Shown here: positions 46,875-55,613 of the stretch, in pieces
Numbering within the stretch: the stretch's first letter is position 1
Layout of the letters: every line of letters begins with the position of its first letter
DNA from: Casimicrobiaceae bacterium
GTDB lineage: Bacteria; Pseudomonadota; Gammaproteobacteria; Burkholderiales; Casimicrobiaceae
Assembly (NCBI GenBank): GCA_026646885.1
Contig: JAPKHK010000014.1
Location: 1-64,000 of the forward strand
DNA: 64,000 bases
Reading direction: 5' to 3'
Made by a program: the position numbers and the translations under genes
The notes under the pieces: generated by a model
Database searches by the model: none
Told to the model about the DNA's origin: nothing
The model's input: the letters and a program-made list of their open reading frames with translations, nothing else

Positions 46875-47489
46875 ATGAAACAAACCGGAGAGCCGAACCC
46901 AAGCCGCTCGATCAACTGGATTGCCGTAATCTTGTTGGGTTTGGTCCTCCCTGCCGCGGTGGCCATCATCGTGTCCTGGTTGGTACCCGCAGAGCCGCGC
47001 GCACCGCAAGGCGGAACACCTGCTGCGGCAGCGCCCAGCGTTCAACCGCCCGCCGCGCCCGTACCCGACCGCCCGTCAGCGCCTGCCGCACCCCCCCCAG
47101 CTTCGAGCACAAGCGCAGGCAAGCCCGCGACAGCAGCCGCGAGCGCACCGCCCCGCTCGCCCGTGGGGCAGCCAATCGCGAAACCTGCAAGCACCCCAGA
47201 AGGCAAACCCGAGTCGAAACCTGAGGCCGGAGCCGCGGCGAGCGGCAGTGACAAGGGTAAGGCGGTCTACGTCAGGAATTGCGCCGCCTGCCATGCCGCC
47301 GGTGTAGCAGGCGCACCCAAGCTGGGCGACAAAGGGGCCTGGGCGCCGCGTATCAAGGAAGGTAGTGCCGCTTTGCACCGCACGGCCATTAAAGGCATTC
47401 GCGCCATGCCGCCGCGCGGCGGCAATGCCACTTTGTCAGATGAGGACGTCAAAGCCGCGGTCGATTACATGATCGCCGAGGCAAAATAG
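46875..47489 (+). CDS. membrane-anchored class I cytochrome c
   Basis: The protein is 204 aa. An N-terminal uncleaved transmembrane helix ('SINWIAVILLGLVLPAAVAI') anchors it, a Pro/Ala/Ser-rich linker of about 85 residues follows, then one cytochrome c domain with CAACH ('VRNCAACHAAGVAGAPKLGD') and a Met ligand in 'GIRAMPPRGGNATLSDEDVK'. It matches the c5-type cytochromes with a long flexible tether that carry electrons from the quinol-oxidising complexes to terminal reductases or oxidases. GAGCCTCGCC before the ATG is weak. It stands alone downstream of tRNA-Arg. Confidence 0.9.
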   Translation: MKQTGEPNPSRSINWIAVILLGLVLPAAVAIIVSWLVPAEPRAPQGGTPAAAAPSVQPPAAPVPDRPSAPAAPPPASSTSAGKPATAAASAPPRSPVGQPIAKPASTPEGKPESKPEAGAAASGSDKGKAVYVRNCAACHAAGVAGAPKLGDKGAWAPRIKEGSAALHRTAIKGIRAMPPRGGNATLSDEDVKAAVDYMIAEAK

Positions 47490-47598
47490 GTTAGCCTCGC
47501 GGCGGCGCCCTCTCAAAGATGCGACGCACGAAATCGCCGCCGTAGCTGGCCCGACTGCGCTGCCGCTCCGCAAGGTCGAGCGCGGCCTTGCTTCGCGT

Positions 47599-48072
47599 TC
47601 ATCCAGTTGATTCGATCTGGGCCGAGCCATTCGCCGGCGATGGCACCCCCCGATTCGCCAACTCATCCGCCCGCAGATTGCCTGGATTGTCGGCGTGTCC
47701 TTTTACCCAGTGCCATTCGATTCGATGCTGATGCGCCAGCCGATCGAGTTCCTGCCATAGGTCGGCATTCTTGACCGGTTTGCGGTCAGCGGTGCGCCAG
47801 CCGTTCCTCTTCCAGTTCTGAATCCACGCCGTGATGCCCTGGCGGACATACTGCGAATCGGTGTAGAGGCGCACATCACAGGGCCGCTTGAGGCTCTCGA
47901 GGGCGCGAATCGCCGCAAGTAGCTCCATGCGGTTGTTGGTGGTTTGGGGTTCGCCCCCGAACAGCTCTTTCTCCGCATCGGCGAAGCGCAGCAGTGCACC
48001 CCAGCCACCCGGTCCCGGGTTGCCCTTGCAGGCTCCATCGGAGTAGATCTCAACTTCGGGCAAGGCGCTCAC
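47599..48072 (-). CDS. rnhA: ribonuclease HI
   Basis: The protein is 157 aa from a GTG at 48072 that overlaps the stop codon of the upstream yafS-like gene (GTGA). Catalytic acidic residues are in '[20 protein letters not shown]' (Asp), [14 protein letters not shown] (Glu), [11 protein letters not shown] (Asp) and [18 protein letters not shown] (His and Asp). RNase HI cuts RNA in RNA-DNA hybrids. An upstream open frame would add residues without homology. The gene order rnhA-yafS with divergent gloB and then mltD is the same as in E. coli. Confidence 0.95.
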   Translation of the reverse strand: MSALPEVEIYSDGACKGNPGPGGWGALLRFADAEKELFGGEPQTTNNRMELLAAIRALESLKRPCDVRLYTDSQYVRQGITAWIQNWKRNGWRTADRKPVKNADLWQELDRLAHQHRIEWHWVKGHADNPGNLRADELANRGVPSPANGSAQIESTG

Positions 48073-48815
48073 TCGCTGGTCCGCATGCTTCTTGCAGCCG
48101 GCACCATGGCTTTCTTGCGCTTGCTGCGTTGCTGCCACTGCGGGGTGATCACGCGCATGCCCACCACCCGCTTGATGGCGCGCAAGTAATACACGCCACC
48201 GCCCACCGGCCACCAGCGATCGCCCGCCTTTTCCATGAAGGCGCAACGACGCAGCCAGGCTTCTTGCCGAAACGGCGGCACGTAGCAATCAAGGCGCCCG
48301 GCGGTGATTTCGAAGCCAAGCAGCGATAGCCAATCCTTGAGGCGATATAGCCCGAGGAAGTTGCCGCTCCAAGGTGGGGCCTGCTCGCGCCCGAAGTAGC
48401 GCTTCGCGCCCCACAGACTGAGCGGATTGAAGCCCGCGATCAACACCTGCCCCTCGGCTCGCACCACGCGATGCACCTCACGCAGCAAGGCGTGGGGGTC
48501 CTCGCTGAACTCCAAAGTGTGGGGTAGCACAACCAGGTCGAGCACATTCTCGGCAAAAGGCAAGTAGAGGGGATCGGCGAGTATCTGCGCCGGCTCTTCG
48601 GTGTCGAGTGTAAAACAATGGGGGATGCGCGAGTTCTGCAGCAGTGGCACGCCAGGCAATCCGACTTGAACCGCATAGAACCCAAAGAGGTCCGGGACCA
48701 CGTCGTCGAACCAGGCGCGCTCGCGCGCTTGCAGGTAGCTACCCAGCGGTGTTTTGAACCACTGAGTCAGTGTCGGCGTTGACAGCTCGCCGTCCGCTTC
48801 GCATGATGCACTCAT
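48069..48815 (-). CDS. SAM-dependent methyltransferase (YafS-like)
   Basis: The protein is 248 aa from the ATG at 48815. Class I methyltransferase of the Methyltransf_11 type: '[20 protein letters not shown]' (acidic loop), [20 protein letters not shown], '[20 protein letters not shown]' and '[20 protein letters not shown]'. It corresponds to E. coli YafS by position between rnhA and gloB. The start codon overlaps that of the divergent gloB: CATG at 48813-48816 provides ATG on both strands, so each leader lies in the other gene. Substrate unknown. Confidence 0.85.
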   Translation of the reverse strand: MSASCEADGELSTPTLTQWFKTPLGSYLQARERAWFDDVVPDLFGFYAVQVGLPGVPLLQNSRIPHCFTLDTEEPAQILADPLYLPFAENVLDLVVLPHTLEFSEDPHALLREVHRVVRAEGQVLIAGFNPLSLWGAKRYFGREQAPPWSGNFLGLYRLKDWLSLLGFEITAGRLDCYVPPFRQEAWLRRCAFMEKAGDRWWPVGGGVYYLRAIKRVVGMRVITPQWQQRSKRKKAMVPAARSMRTSE

Positions 48816-49584
48816 GCGCGCGATTATCCCTATCCCAGCCTTCAGCGACAACTATATTTGGCTCGTTCACGACGGCCGGCACGCCGTCCTGATCGACCCG
48901 GGTGACGCCGCTCCCGCCCTCGCCGCCCTTGTCGAGCACGAATTGCGTTTGCGGGCCATCCTGCTCACTCACCACCACTCTGATCATGTTGACGGCGTCG
49001 CCGAACTCGCCGCCGCGACCGGCGCCGAGATCTTTGGGGCGGCGCGCCCGGCACTCCAATGGGGCGGTACGGTGTTGGCCGACGGTGTTCACCTGTCCTT
49101 GGCGCCGCTCTCGCTCGACCTTAGAACACTCGCCGTGCCCGGCCACACGCGCGACCATATCGCCTATTACGGGTCAGGGCTACTTTTCTGTGGCGATACT
49201 CTTTTTGCCGGCGGCTGCGGCCGCCTCTTCGAGGGCAGCGCGGCCGACATGTTCAACTCTCTCTCGGCGCTCGCCAGCCTCCCGCACGAGACGCTGGTTT
49301 GTTGCGCCCACGAGTACACCCTTGCCAATCTGCGCTTTGCGCGCCAGATCGAACCCGGGAACGCGGCACTTGCCACGCGCATGCAGTTGGAACAGGAAAA
49401 GCGGGCGCGCGGACTGCCGACACTGCCCTCGAACATTGGTCTGGAGCTTGCTACCAACCCCTTTCTGCGCTGTCATGAGCCTACCGTTGCCGCTGCGGCA
49501 AGCCGAGAATGTGGTCAAACCCTCGTTGAGCCCATCGCCGTCTTTGCGGCGCTACGCGCCTGGAAGGACCGCTTTCGCGGTTGA
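48814..49584 (+). CDS. gloB: hydroxyacylglutathione hydrolase (glyoxalase II)
   Basis: The protein is 256 aa of the metallo-beta-lactamase fold: 'IPAFSDNYIWLVHDGRHAVL', the metal-binding THHHSDHVDGV, PGHTRDHIAYYG, 'FCGDTLFAGGCGRLFEGSAA' and 'VCCAHEYTLANLRFARQIEP', with the C-terminal helical domain 'LPTLPSNIGLELATNPFLR'. It hydrolyses S-D-lactoylglutathione to D-lactate and glutathione in methylglyoxal detoxification. Its ATG shares two bases with the divergent methyltransferase ATG. mltD follows after 188 nt, the same order as in E. coli. Confidence 0.95.
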   Translation: MRAIIPIPAFSDNYIWLVHDGRHAVLIDPGDAAPALAALVEHELRLRAILLTHHHSDHVDGVAELAAATGAEIFGAARPALQWGGTVLADGVHLSLAPLSLDLRTLAVPGHTRDHIAYYGSGLLFCGDTLFAGGCGRLFEGSAADMFNSLSALASLPHETLVCCAHEYTLANLRFARQIEPGNAALATRMQLEQEKRARGLPTLPSNIGLELATNPFLRCHEPTVAAAASRECGQTLVEPIAVFAALRAWKDRFRG

Positions 49585-49772
49585 CGCGCCTTGGCAGTGC
49601 GCTTCATTAGCGTGCTTGACGCTGGCGCGTGCAGTGTCTACCATCGCGCGAAGCTCTGGCGGACGCCGGGAAGTTCGGGCTAGCCTGGAGCGGTAGGGGA
49701 AGTGGGGGATGCGGCACTTTGCATCGTGTCCGATGATCGATCTGAGTACCAGCCCATGAGGCAACGCACCGC

Positions 49773-51272
49773 ATGCGTGTTGTATCTTTCCTGATACTTA
49801 TGCTCCTCGTCGCGGGCCATGCTCGCGCCCAGGATTCCGCCCCGGATCCGGTTGCGCCAGCTGCGCCCCCCCAAGACTCCGCAGCCAGGGATGCGGAAGA
49901 CCCGCCGCCCTTTGCCAGTGATGGTAGTGCCGTCGGGCAAGACGAGCAGGCCCAAGTTTCGGAATACGCACCCGAAGCCTTCAATCCTCCCGCCGAGATC
50001 TGGGTGCGTCTGCGCAACGGTTTCGGTATGCCCGATATCGAAGGTCCGCTGGTGCGCAAGTGGGAACGCTGGTATTCCGCCCGCCCAGAATACGTCGAGC
50101 GCATGGTCGAACGCAGCCGGCGTTATCTCCACTACATCGCCAGCGAGGTCGAGCGCCGCCACCTTCCGATGGAAGTCGCGATCCTGCCAATGATCGAAAG
50201 CGCCTACAATCCACTGGCGCTGTCGCGGGCGCGCGCTCTGGGCATCTGGCAATTCATCCCGGCGACCGGTAAGAAATATGGACTGGAGCAAAATTGGTGG
50301 TTCGATGAACGTCGCGACGTCATTTCCGCTACGGCGGGAGCACTCGATTACCTCGAAACCCTTTATGCAATGTTCGGTGACTGGCAGCTCGCCTTCGCCG
50401 CTTACAACTGCGGCGAGGGCGGCCTCGGACGTGCCATCGCCCGCAACAAGGCTAAGCGCAAGGGCACCGACTACGCCAGCCTCAAGCTGCCGCGCGAAAC
50501 TCGGGAATATCTGCCCAAGCTACAAGCAGTGAAGAACATACTGCGCACCCCCGAGGCCTTTGGTCTAACCCTAGAATATATTCCCGACCTACCCTACTTT
50601 AGGCCGGTAACCACGGCGCATCCGATCGACGTGAAGCTTGCCGCAGAACTCGCGGAAATGCCGATCGAGGAGTTCATGTCCCTCAACCCCGCCTACAATC
50701 GGCCAGTGATCGGCGGTGCCGCGGAGCACACCCTGCTCCTGCCTGTTGAAAAGGCTGAACTGTTCACCGCAAAGATCGCGTTGATAGATTCGCCTCTAGT
50801 ATCCTGGGCAGGTTATCGACTCGCCCCGGGCGAGCGCTTGGAGCACGTGGCGGAGAAGTTCGGTTCGACGCCCGAAGCGCTGCGCGCCGCCAACGGGATA
50901 CGCGGTACGCGCCCCTTACCTGCGGGGGTGTCTTTGCTGGTACCCGCGATCGGCGAGGCTGCGACAATGGGGGCGGAGTTGCATCACGAGGTCTTCGTGC
51001 CTCCGCCCATTGAAATGGGTTACGGTACGCACCGCGTCCGCCGCGGTGAAACCCTTGCCTCCATCGCCGCGGTCTATGGCGCCACCATTGCTGAACTCAG
51101 GCGCTGGAATCGGTTGGGCAGCGCGGCGATCAGGCCAGGGCAGCGGTTGCGCATCGGCGACGCCGCTGGTACTGCGCGCAGCAACTCGTCCGCAGGCAAG
51201 ATCCGAAAGACCTCCAAGATACTGCCCTCTGGCAAGCCCAAAGTCCTGCCCCCAGGAAAGAAGCGAGTGTAG
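49773..51272 (+). CDS. mltD: membrane-bound lytic transglycosylase D
   Basis: The protein is 499 aa with a signal peptide ('LILMLLVAGHARAQDS'). A Pro/Ala/Asp-rich linker is followed by the SLT domain: catalytic Glu in 'MEVAILPMIESAYNPLALSR', 'ARALGIWQFIPATGKKYGLE' and 'DWQLAFAAYNCGEGGLGRAI'. Two LysM repeats (about 345-385 'LAPGERLEHVAEKFGSTPEA' and 415-460 'HRVRRGETLASIAAVYGATI') bind peptidoglycan. MltD cuts glycan strands to 1,6-anhydro products in the periplasm. No lipobox Cys is present, so it is probably soluble or peripherally bound. Lys-rich tail. Confidence 0.95.
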   Translation: MRVVSFLILMLLVAGHARAQDSAPDPVAPAAPPQDSAARDAEDPPPFASDGSAVGQDEQAQVSEYAPEAFNPPAEIWVRLRNGFGMPDIEGPLVRKWERWYSARPEYVERMVERSRRYLHYIASEVERRHLPMEVAILPMIESAYNPLALSRARALGIWQFIPATGKKYGLEQNWWFDERRDVISATAGALDYLETLYAMFGDWQLAFAAYNCGEGGLGRAIARNKAKRKGTDYASLKLPRETREYLPKLQAVKNILRTPEAFGLTLEYIPDLPYFRPVTTAHPIDVKLAAELAEMPIEEFMSLNPAYNRPVIGGAAEHTLLLPVEKAELFTAKIALIDSPLVSWAGYRLAPGERLEHVAEKFGSTPEALRAANGIRGTRPLPAGVSLLVPAIGEAATMGAELHHEVFVPPPIEMGYGTHRVRRGETLASIAAVYGATIAELRRWNRLGSAAIRPGQRLRIGDAAGTARSNSSAGKIRKTSKILPSGKPKVLPPGKKRV

Positions 51273-51330
51273 GCAATCCTGGCACACGGCGCGCACCAAT
51301 AGACCGGGGCTGCCCCATCCGGCGGGCAAA

Positions 51331-51360
51331 AACAAAAAGGGCGACGCTTTGCGCCGCCCT
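51331..51360 (-). terminator. Rho-independent terminator of the H1-like gene
   Basis: On the minus strand AGGGCGGCGC / GCGTCGCCCT form a 10-bp stem with one mismatch and an AAA loop, followed by TTTTTG. It lies 20 nt after the histone-like stop codon. Confidence 0.75.
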
Positions 51361-51379
51361 GATTGGAAGCAGTGCCTCT

Positions 51380-51919
51380 TTACATCGATGGCGCTGGAGC
51401 TGCCGGCGCAGCCGCGGGAGCGGCCTTCTTCGCAGGGCGCTTCGCGGGCTTCTTCGCAGCCTTCTTGGCGGCAGGCTTCTTCGCAGCCTTCTTGGCGGCA
51501 GGCTTCTTCGCCGCTTTCTTGGCGGCGGGCTTCTTCGCCGCTTTCTTGGCGGCGGGCTTCTTCGCCGCTTTCTTGGCGGCGGGCTTCTTCGCAGCCTTCT
51601 TGGCGGCGGGCTTCTTCGCCGCTTTCTTCGCTGCCGGCTTCTTCGCCGCTTTCTTCGCTGCCGGCTTCTTCGCCGCTTTCTTCGCTGCCGGCTTCTTCGC
51701 CGCTTTCTTCGCTGCGGGCTTCTTCGCCGCTTTCTTCGCCGCGGGTTTCTTCGCCGCCTTCTTGGCGGCGGGCTTCTTCGCGGCCTTCTTCGCTGCGGGC
51801 TTCCTCTTCGCAGCGGCTTTCTTCGCCGGGGACTTCTTCGCCGGCGCAGCGGGAGTTGCGGAAGTGGCCATGTCGGATGCAGCTTTGGCGGCCATGGTGC
51901 TCTTTTCGGTTTCAGCCAT
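51380..51919 (-). CDS. histone H1-like DNA-binding protein (AAKKP repeats)
   Basis: The protein is 179 aa. After about 25 ordinary residues ('MAETEKSTMAAKAASDMATS') it is built almost entirely of AAKK/PAAKK repeats, about fifteen in a row, ending KRPAKKAAPAAAPAAPAPS. This is the lysine/alanine/proline-rich histone H1-like family (HctB/AlgP-like C-terminal type), intrinsically disordered and DNA-binding through Lys. The minus-strand promoter TTGTAA-16-TAGAAT (52040-52013) gives an about 85-nt leader with GTGACA-type repeats. A terminator follows. Repeat number may vary between strains through slippage. Confidence 0.88.
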   Translation of the reverse strand: MAETEKSTMAAKAASDMATSATPAAPAKKSPAKKAAAKRKPAAKKAAKKPAAKKAAKKPAAKKAAKKPAAKKAAKKPAAKKAAKKPAAKKAAKKPAAKKAAKKPAAKKAAKKPAAKKAAKKPAAKKAAKKPAAKKAAKKPAAKKAAKKPAAKKAAKKPAKRPAKKAAPAAAPAAPAPSM

Positions 51920-52012
51920 TTGAGTCTCCTGTCAGGTTGATATCGGTTTCATGTCACAGGTGACTGGCACTTGACAACCGGCACTTGTTTTTGATGTCAC
52001 CTGCTGCTCTGT

Positions 52013-52040
52013 ATTCTAGCCGGTTTTTTTTTCGTTACAA
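52013..52040 (-). promoter_or_regulatory. promoter of the H1-like gene
   Basis: On the minus strand TTGTAA (52040-52035), 16 nt, TAGAAT (52018-52013). The leader to the ATG at 51919 contains the palindrome GTCACAGGTGAC and a second GGTGACA, possible regulator sites. Confidence 0.5.
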
Positions 52041-52129
52041 GAACTTTGCGAAAAAAAGTTCGAGTGTCAAGTGCGAATGTTGCGATTTCGCCAACTCGGC
52101 GCGAGCATAATCACATGCGTGCGGCGCGC

Positions 52130-53380
52130 TCAATTCACGAGAATGTGTTCACCGGAATAGAGTGCCTCGATTCGCTCGCGCTCTCGCACCAACACACTCG
52201 AACCCGCATCCACCATGACTTCGCAGGCCCGTGCGCGAGAATTGTAATTGGAGCTCATGGCGAAACCGTAGGCGCCAGCATCGCGCACAGCAAGTAGATC
52301 CCCGGGCCGTAGCGCGAGTTCGCGATCGTGCCCCAGAAAATCGGCGCTCTCGCACACCGGCCCCACGACCTGAAAGCACTCGACCGCTTGCTCCGGCCTG
52401 GGGCGAACCGCCTCTATGGCATGAAAGGCTCCATACAGCGCGGGACGCATCAGGTCATTCATGGCGGCATCGACGATGGCGAAGTTGCGCCCTTCGACCC
52501 TTTTGAGATACTCCACCCGCGTCAGCAGCACGCCAGCGTTGCCAACGATGGATCGGCCGGGTTCGAGCATGAGCCGCAAGCCCCTTGCGGCGAGTGGTTC
52601 GGCAACCGCGGCAGCGTAAGTCGCCAGGTCAATGAGGGGTTCGCTCTGGTAGGCAATGCCAACGCCCCCGCCCAGGTCGAGGTGAGCGAGTCGGATCCCC
52701 TCGGCACTCAAGCGGTCGACCAACATCAGCAGCCGCGCCATGGCATCGAGGTAGGGTGCAAGGTCGGTAATCTGGGAACCGATGTGGCAGTCGAGCCCCA
52801 CCGGATCGACATGCGGCAGACGCTGCGCCAGCCGATACGCCTCGAGGGCTTCGGCATAGGGAACTCCAAATTTGTTCTCCTTGAGGCCCGTCGAAATATA
52901 GGGGTGGGTCTTGGCATCCACATCCGGGTTCACGCGCAGGCTCACCCGCGCGCGCTTGCCGCATTCTCCTGCAAGCTGATCGAGCCGTAGGAGTTCAGGC
53001 ACGGACTCGACGTTGAAGCAGTGAATGTCGTGCCCAAGGGCCAAACGCAGCTCGGCTTCGGTTTTCCCCACCCCGGAAAACAGCGTCTTGGCTGCGTCGC
53101 CTCCGGCCGCCAGCACGCGTGACAGTTCCCCCCCGGAAACGATGTCGAAACCCGCCCCATTGCGAGCGAGAAGATTGAGTACCGCCAGGTTGGAGTTCGC
53201 CTTGACCGAGTAGCACAACAGCAGCGGCACACCGGCAAAAGCCCGCTGGTAAGCGCCGAGGTTGGCGAGAATGGCGGCACGGGAGTAGATGTATGCGGGT
53301 GTACCGAAGCGTCGCGCGATCTCCGTCAGCGGCACATCCTCGGCGTGAAGTTCGCCCGCGCGGAACGTAAAGGTGTTCAT
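52130..53380 (-). CDS. lysA: diaminopimelate decarboxylase
   Basis: The protein is 416 aa from the ATG at 53380 (a GTG two codons earlier is possible). PLP-dependent alanine-racemase-like fold: the PLP Lys is in LLLCYSVKANSNLAVLNLLA, the glycine loop in LDLGGGVGIAYQSEP, 'LMLEPGRSIVGNAGVLLTRV', and the partner Cys in 'CFQVVGPVCESADFLGHD'. It converts meso-diaminopimelate to lysine. lptM lies immediately upstream; its stop codon is 6 nt before this ATG, so the two form an operon. Confidence 0.95.
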   Translation of the reverse strand: MNTFTFRAGELHAEDVPLTEIARRFGTPAYIYSRAAILANLGAYQRAFAGVPLLLCYSVKANSNLAVLNLLARNGAGFDIVSGGELSRVLAAGGDAAKTLFSGVGKTEAELRLALGHDIHCFNVESVPELLRLDQLAGECGKRARVSLRVNPDVDAKTHPYISTGLKENKFGVPYAEALEAYRLAQRLPHVDPVGLDCHIGSQITDLAPYLDAMARLLMLVDRLSAEGIRLAHLDLGGGVGIAYQSEPLIDLATYAAAVAEPLAARGLRLMLEPGRSIVGNAGVLLTRVEYLKRVEGRNFAIVDAAMNDLMRPALYGAFHAIEAVRPRPEQAVECFQVVGPVCESADFLGHDRELALRPGDLLAVRDAGAYGFAMSSNYNSRARACEVMVDAGSSVLVRERERIEALYSGEHILVN

Positions 53381-53385
53381 GGTCA

Positions 53386-53547
53386 CTAGGGTTTCTTGCG
53401 CTCGCTGGTTTCACCGTGCGGCGGGAGCGGCGAGTCGGCACTCGGTGGGGACGTCGCACCGGGCGGCTTGGCGGGGAGGGTCAGCGGACCTTTGTAGCCG
53501 CAAGCACCGATGAACAGGAGGAGCGCTGCCAGAATAACCCGTTTCAT
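53386..53547 (-). CDS. lptM: LptM-like small lipoprotein
   Basis: The protein is 53 aa from the ATG at 53547. The lipobox LFIGAC places the lipidated Cys at residue 16, followed by GYKGPLTLP, the conserved start of the YifL/LptM family, and a Pro/Ser-rich tail. LptM (YifL) is an outer-membrane lipoprotein that helps mature the LptD/LptE lipopolysaccharide translocon. Its position directly before lysA is usual in betaproteobacteria. It is short and easily missed by automatic annotation; AUG context is ordinary. Confidence 0.88.
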   Translation of the reverse strand: MKRVILAALLLFIGACGYKGPLTLPAKPPGATSPPSADSPLPPHGETSERKKP

Positions 53548-53584
53548 GCCGCGGATGGTATCACGAAGCGTTCTGGTCCCCGGC

Positions 53585-54304
53585 TTAGCGCAGGAGCGGT
53601 TCGAACTGGCGCACCGCCGCGCGCGCCGCCCGAAAATCCGGGTAGAGCCGCGCCACCACCGCCCAGAACTGGCTGCCGTGATTCATCTCCTGCAGATGCG
53701 CCACTTCATGGGCGATGATGTAATCGGCCAGCGCGGGCGGAAGCTGCACGAGACGCCAATGCAGACGGATGAGGCCGCTGCGATTGCAGCTTCCCCAGAG
53801 CGTTCGGGGGCCGTAGACCATGAGTCGCGGCACCGGCACGCCCAGAGCCGCGGCATAAGCTCCCAGGCGCGGCGCAAAGGCCTCGGCGGCGCGCTTGCGC
53901 ATCCACTGCTCAATGGACCGTGCCACGGCAGCCGGGTCGCTCGGCAACGGCAGATGCACACGCAGCAACGATCCCTCGCGATTCACTCGTACGCGAGGCC
54001 CCGCTTGCAGAGCCAAGGTATGCGGTACACCTTCGTAGAGGACCAGCCCCCCATCGTGCCAGGCCGTCATGGGCGCGTGCTCGCTGCGCCTTGACCACTC
54101 GGCGAGCTTGGACAAGATCCAACCCGACTTCTCATGCAGAACTTGCTGCAACTCGCCCAAGGTGAGCCGCAGCGGCGCCCGAACGGTCAGGCCGTCATGA
54201 CCGACTTGCAGACCGACGGTACGCCGCCGCACGCGCACCAGGCGATAAGCCACTTCTCGCTCGCCCAGGGAAATGGACCGCGTGCTCTCCGGCGGGGACT
54301 TCAC
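53585..54304 (-). CDS. YgjP-like zinc metallopeptidase
   Basis: The protein is 239 aa from a GTG at 54304 that overlaps the plsC stop codon (GTGA); the long upstream frame is not coding. The zinc motif HEVAHLQEMNHGSQFW (HExxH plus downstream His) and the preceding 'SCNRSGLIRLHWRLVQLPPA' are typical of the YgjP/WLM-type M48-like family. N-terminal 'YRLVRVRRRTVGLQVGHDGL' and 'VRAPLRLTLGELQQVLHEKS' also match. Cytoplasmic; the substrate is unknown. Last gene of the ybeZ-to-YgjP run. Confidence 0.88.
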   Translation of the reverse strand: MKSPPESTRSISLGEREVAYRLVRVRRRTVGLQVGHDGLTVRAPLRLTLGELQQVLHEKSGWILSKLAEWSRRSEHAPMTAWHDGGLVLYEGVPHTLALQAGPRVRVNREGSLLRVHLPLPSDPAAVARSIEQWMRKRAAEAFAPRLGAYAAALGVPVPRLMVYGPRTLWGSCNRSGLIRLHWRLVQLPPALADYIIAHEVAHLQEMNHGSQFWAVVARLYPDFRAARAAVRQFEPLLR

Positions 54305-55029
54305 GCCTCCCCCCGCGGATCTCCCAGCCGCGCGGTCTCGGCTTCGATCCACTGCTCGACCTCGCGTGTCAGCTCCTCGGTGCTGCGCCCGGCCACAGCA
54401 ATGGGGCACCCGATGCTCAGGGTGATGCACCCGGGATAGGTTTTCCAGCCATGCTTGGGCCACAGATAACCTGCATTGTGTGCCACCGGAAGTATGGGCA
54501 TGCCCAACTCCCGCGCCAAGCGCGCGCCTCCCGGTTTGTAGCGCCGGCTGGTGCCTGGGGCCACACGCGTGCCCTCGGGAAAGATGGTGATCCAGAAGCC
54601 CTGGTCGCGCCTCTCGCGACCCTGTTCGATGATCTGTTGCATCGCCTCGGAAGCTTTGGCACGGTCGATCAAAATGGGCGAGAAAAGCGCGAAGCCCCAG
54701 CCGAAGAAAGGAATCCAGACCAGCTCGCGCTTGGCGATAAAAGCCATTGGGGGAATCACGAGCTGGAGGAACACGGTCTCCCAGGTCGAGGAGTGCTTGC
54801 ACATGAGCACGTGCGGCGTGTGCGGGTCGATGTGCTCCAGGCCCTCGACGCGGTAGCGCATGCCTGCGATTACCCGCGCTCCCCACACCACCAGCCGGCT
54901 CCATTGCTGGATGACATGGTAGCGCGCCACGCGCGGCAACACCACCGCGACCAAGAACAGGCTGAACGCCACTGGAGGCGTCATGAACAGCAAGTAAAGG
55001 CGAAAGAGTGTCGCGCGCAAGGCAAGCAT
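54301..55029 (-). CDS. plsC: 1-acyl-sn-glycerol-3-phosphate acyltransferase
   Basis: The protein is 242 aa from the ATG at 55029. Two N-terminal hydrophobic helices are followed by the acyltransferase motif KHSSTWETVFLQLV (His of the HxxxxD/E motif; Glu in place of the usual Asp), FIAKRELVWIPFFGW, FPEGTR and 'MPILPVAHNAGYLWPKHGWK'. It makes phosphatidic acid from lysophosphatidate at the inner membrane. gmhB lies just upstream (5 nt) and the YgjP-like gene overlaps downstream. The order gmhB-plsC is common in betaproteobacteria. Confidence 0.92.
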   Translation of the reverse strand: MLALRATLFRLYLLFMTPPVAFSLFLVAVVLPRVARYHVIQQWSRLVVWGARVIAGMRYRVEGLEHIDPHTPHVLMCKHSSTWETVFLQLVIPPMAFIAKRELVWIPFFGWGFALFSPILIDRAKASEAMQQIIEQGRERRDQGFWITIFPEGTRVAPGTSRRYKPGGARLARELGMPILPVAHNAGYLWPKHGWKTYPGCITLSIGCPIAVAGRSTEELTREVEQWIEAETARLGDPRGEA

Positions 55030-55034
55030 GACGG

Positions 55035-55613
55035 TCAGTCCTCGGCGAGAAGTGCCGAGACTGCGAAGGCAAGGTCCGGAAAGATTACCGTGTCTTGCGG
55101 GAATTCGCCTTCGCGCAGCGTTTTCTCGCCCTTGCCGGTGAGCACCAGCATGGGTTGCGCACCCGCGGCCCGGGCCGACTGCAGGTCTCGCAGGCTGTCG
55201 CCGATGCACGGCACGCCGGTCAAGTCCAAGCCGTAGCGCTCACCGATCTCATGCAACATCCCCGCCTTGGGTTTGCGGCAGCCGCAGTCGGCATCCGCGG
55301 TATGCGGGCAATAAAAAACTGCATCGACGCGTGCCCCCACCTGTGCCAGTGCGCGGTGCATTTTTTCGTGGATGGCGTTGAGCGTGGCCATGTCAAACAG
55401 CCCCCGGCCAATGCCAGACTGGTTGGTGGCGATCACCACCCGAAAGCCGGCATGGTTGAGCCGGGCGATGGCGTCGAGGCTGCCAGGTATGGGTCGCCAC
55501 TCCTCGGGCGACTTGATGAAGGCTTCGCTGTCATAATTGATGACGCCATCGCGATCCAGGATGATGAGCTTCGATCGCGGCGCGGCAGCGCCTTCGGCGG
55601 CGAGCTGAACCAT
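55035..55613 (-). CDS. gmhB: D-glycero-beta-D-manno-heptose-1,7-bisphosphate 7-phosphatase
   Basis: The protein is 192 aa from the ATG at 55613, which shares one base with the glyS stop (TGATG). HAD-fold phosphatase: nucleophile Asp in LIILDRDGVINYDS, 'VVIATNQSGIGRGLFDMATL', the zinc-binding Cys/His loop 'FYCPHTADADCGCRKPKAGM' and 'GVPCIGDSLRDLQSARAAGA'. GmhB acts in ADP-heptose synthesis for the lipopolysaccharide core. It lies between glyS and plsC in the usual betaproteobacterial order. Confidence 0.94.
   Translation of the reverse strand: MVQLAAEGAAAPRSKLIILDRDGVINYDSEAFIKSPEEWRPIPGSLDAIARLNHAGFRVVIATNQSGIGRGLFDMATLNAIHEKMHRALAQVGARVDAVFYCPHTADADCGCRKPKAGMLHEIGERYGLDLTGVPCIGDSLRDLQSARAAGAQPMLVLTGKGEKTLREGEFPQDTVIFPDLAFAVSALLAED

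Noticed and set aside
51430..51800. Regular direct repeats suggesting a CRISPR array
   Set aside because: The repeats are contiguous coding units without unique spacers, and no cas genes are present.
51363..51923. Plus-strand frame of FFAAFLAAG-type repeats that looks like a membrane protein
   Set aside because: It is the reverse translation of the Lys/Ala repeats of the H1-like gene, which has promoter, start and terminator on the minus strand.
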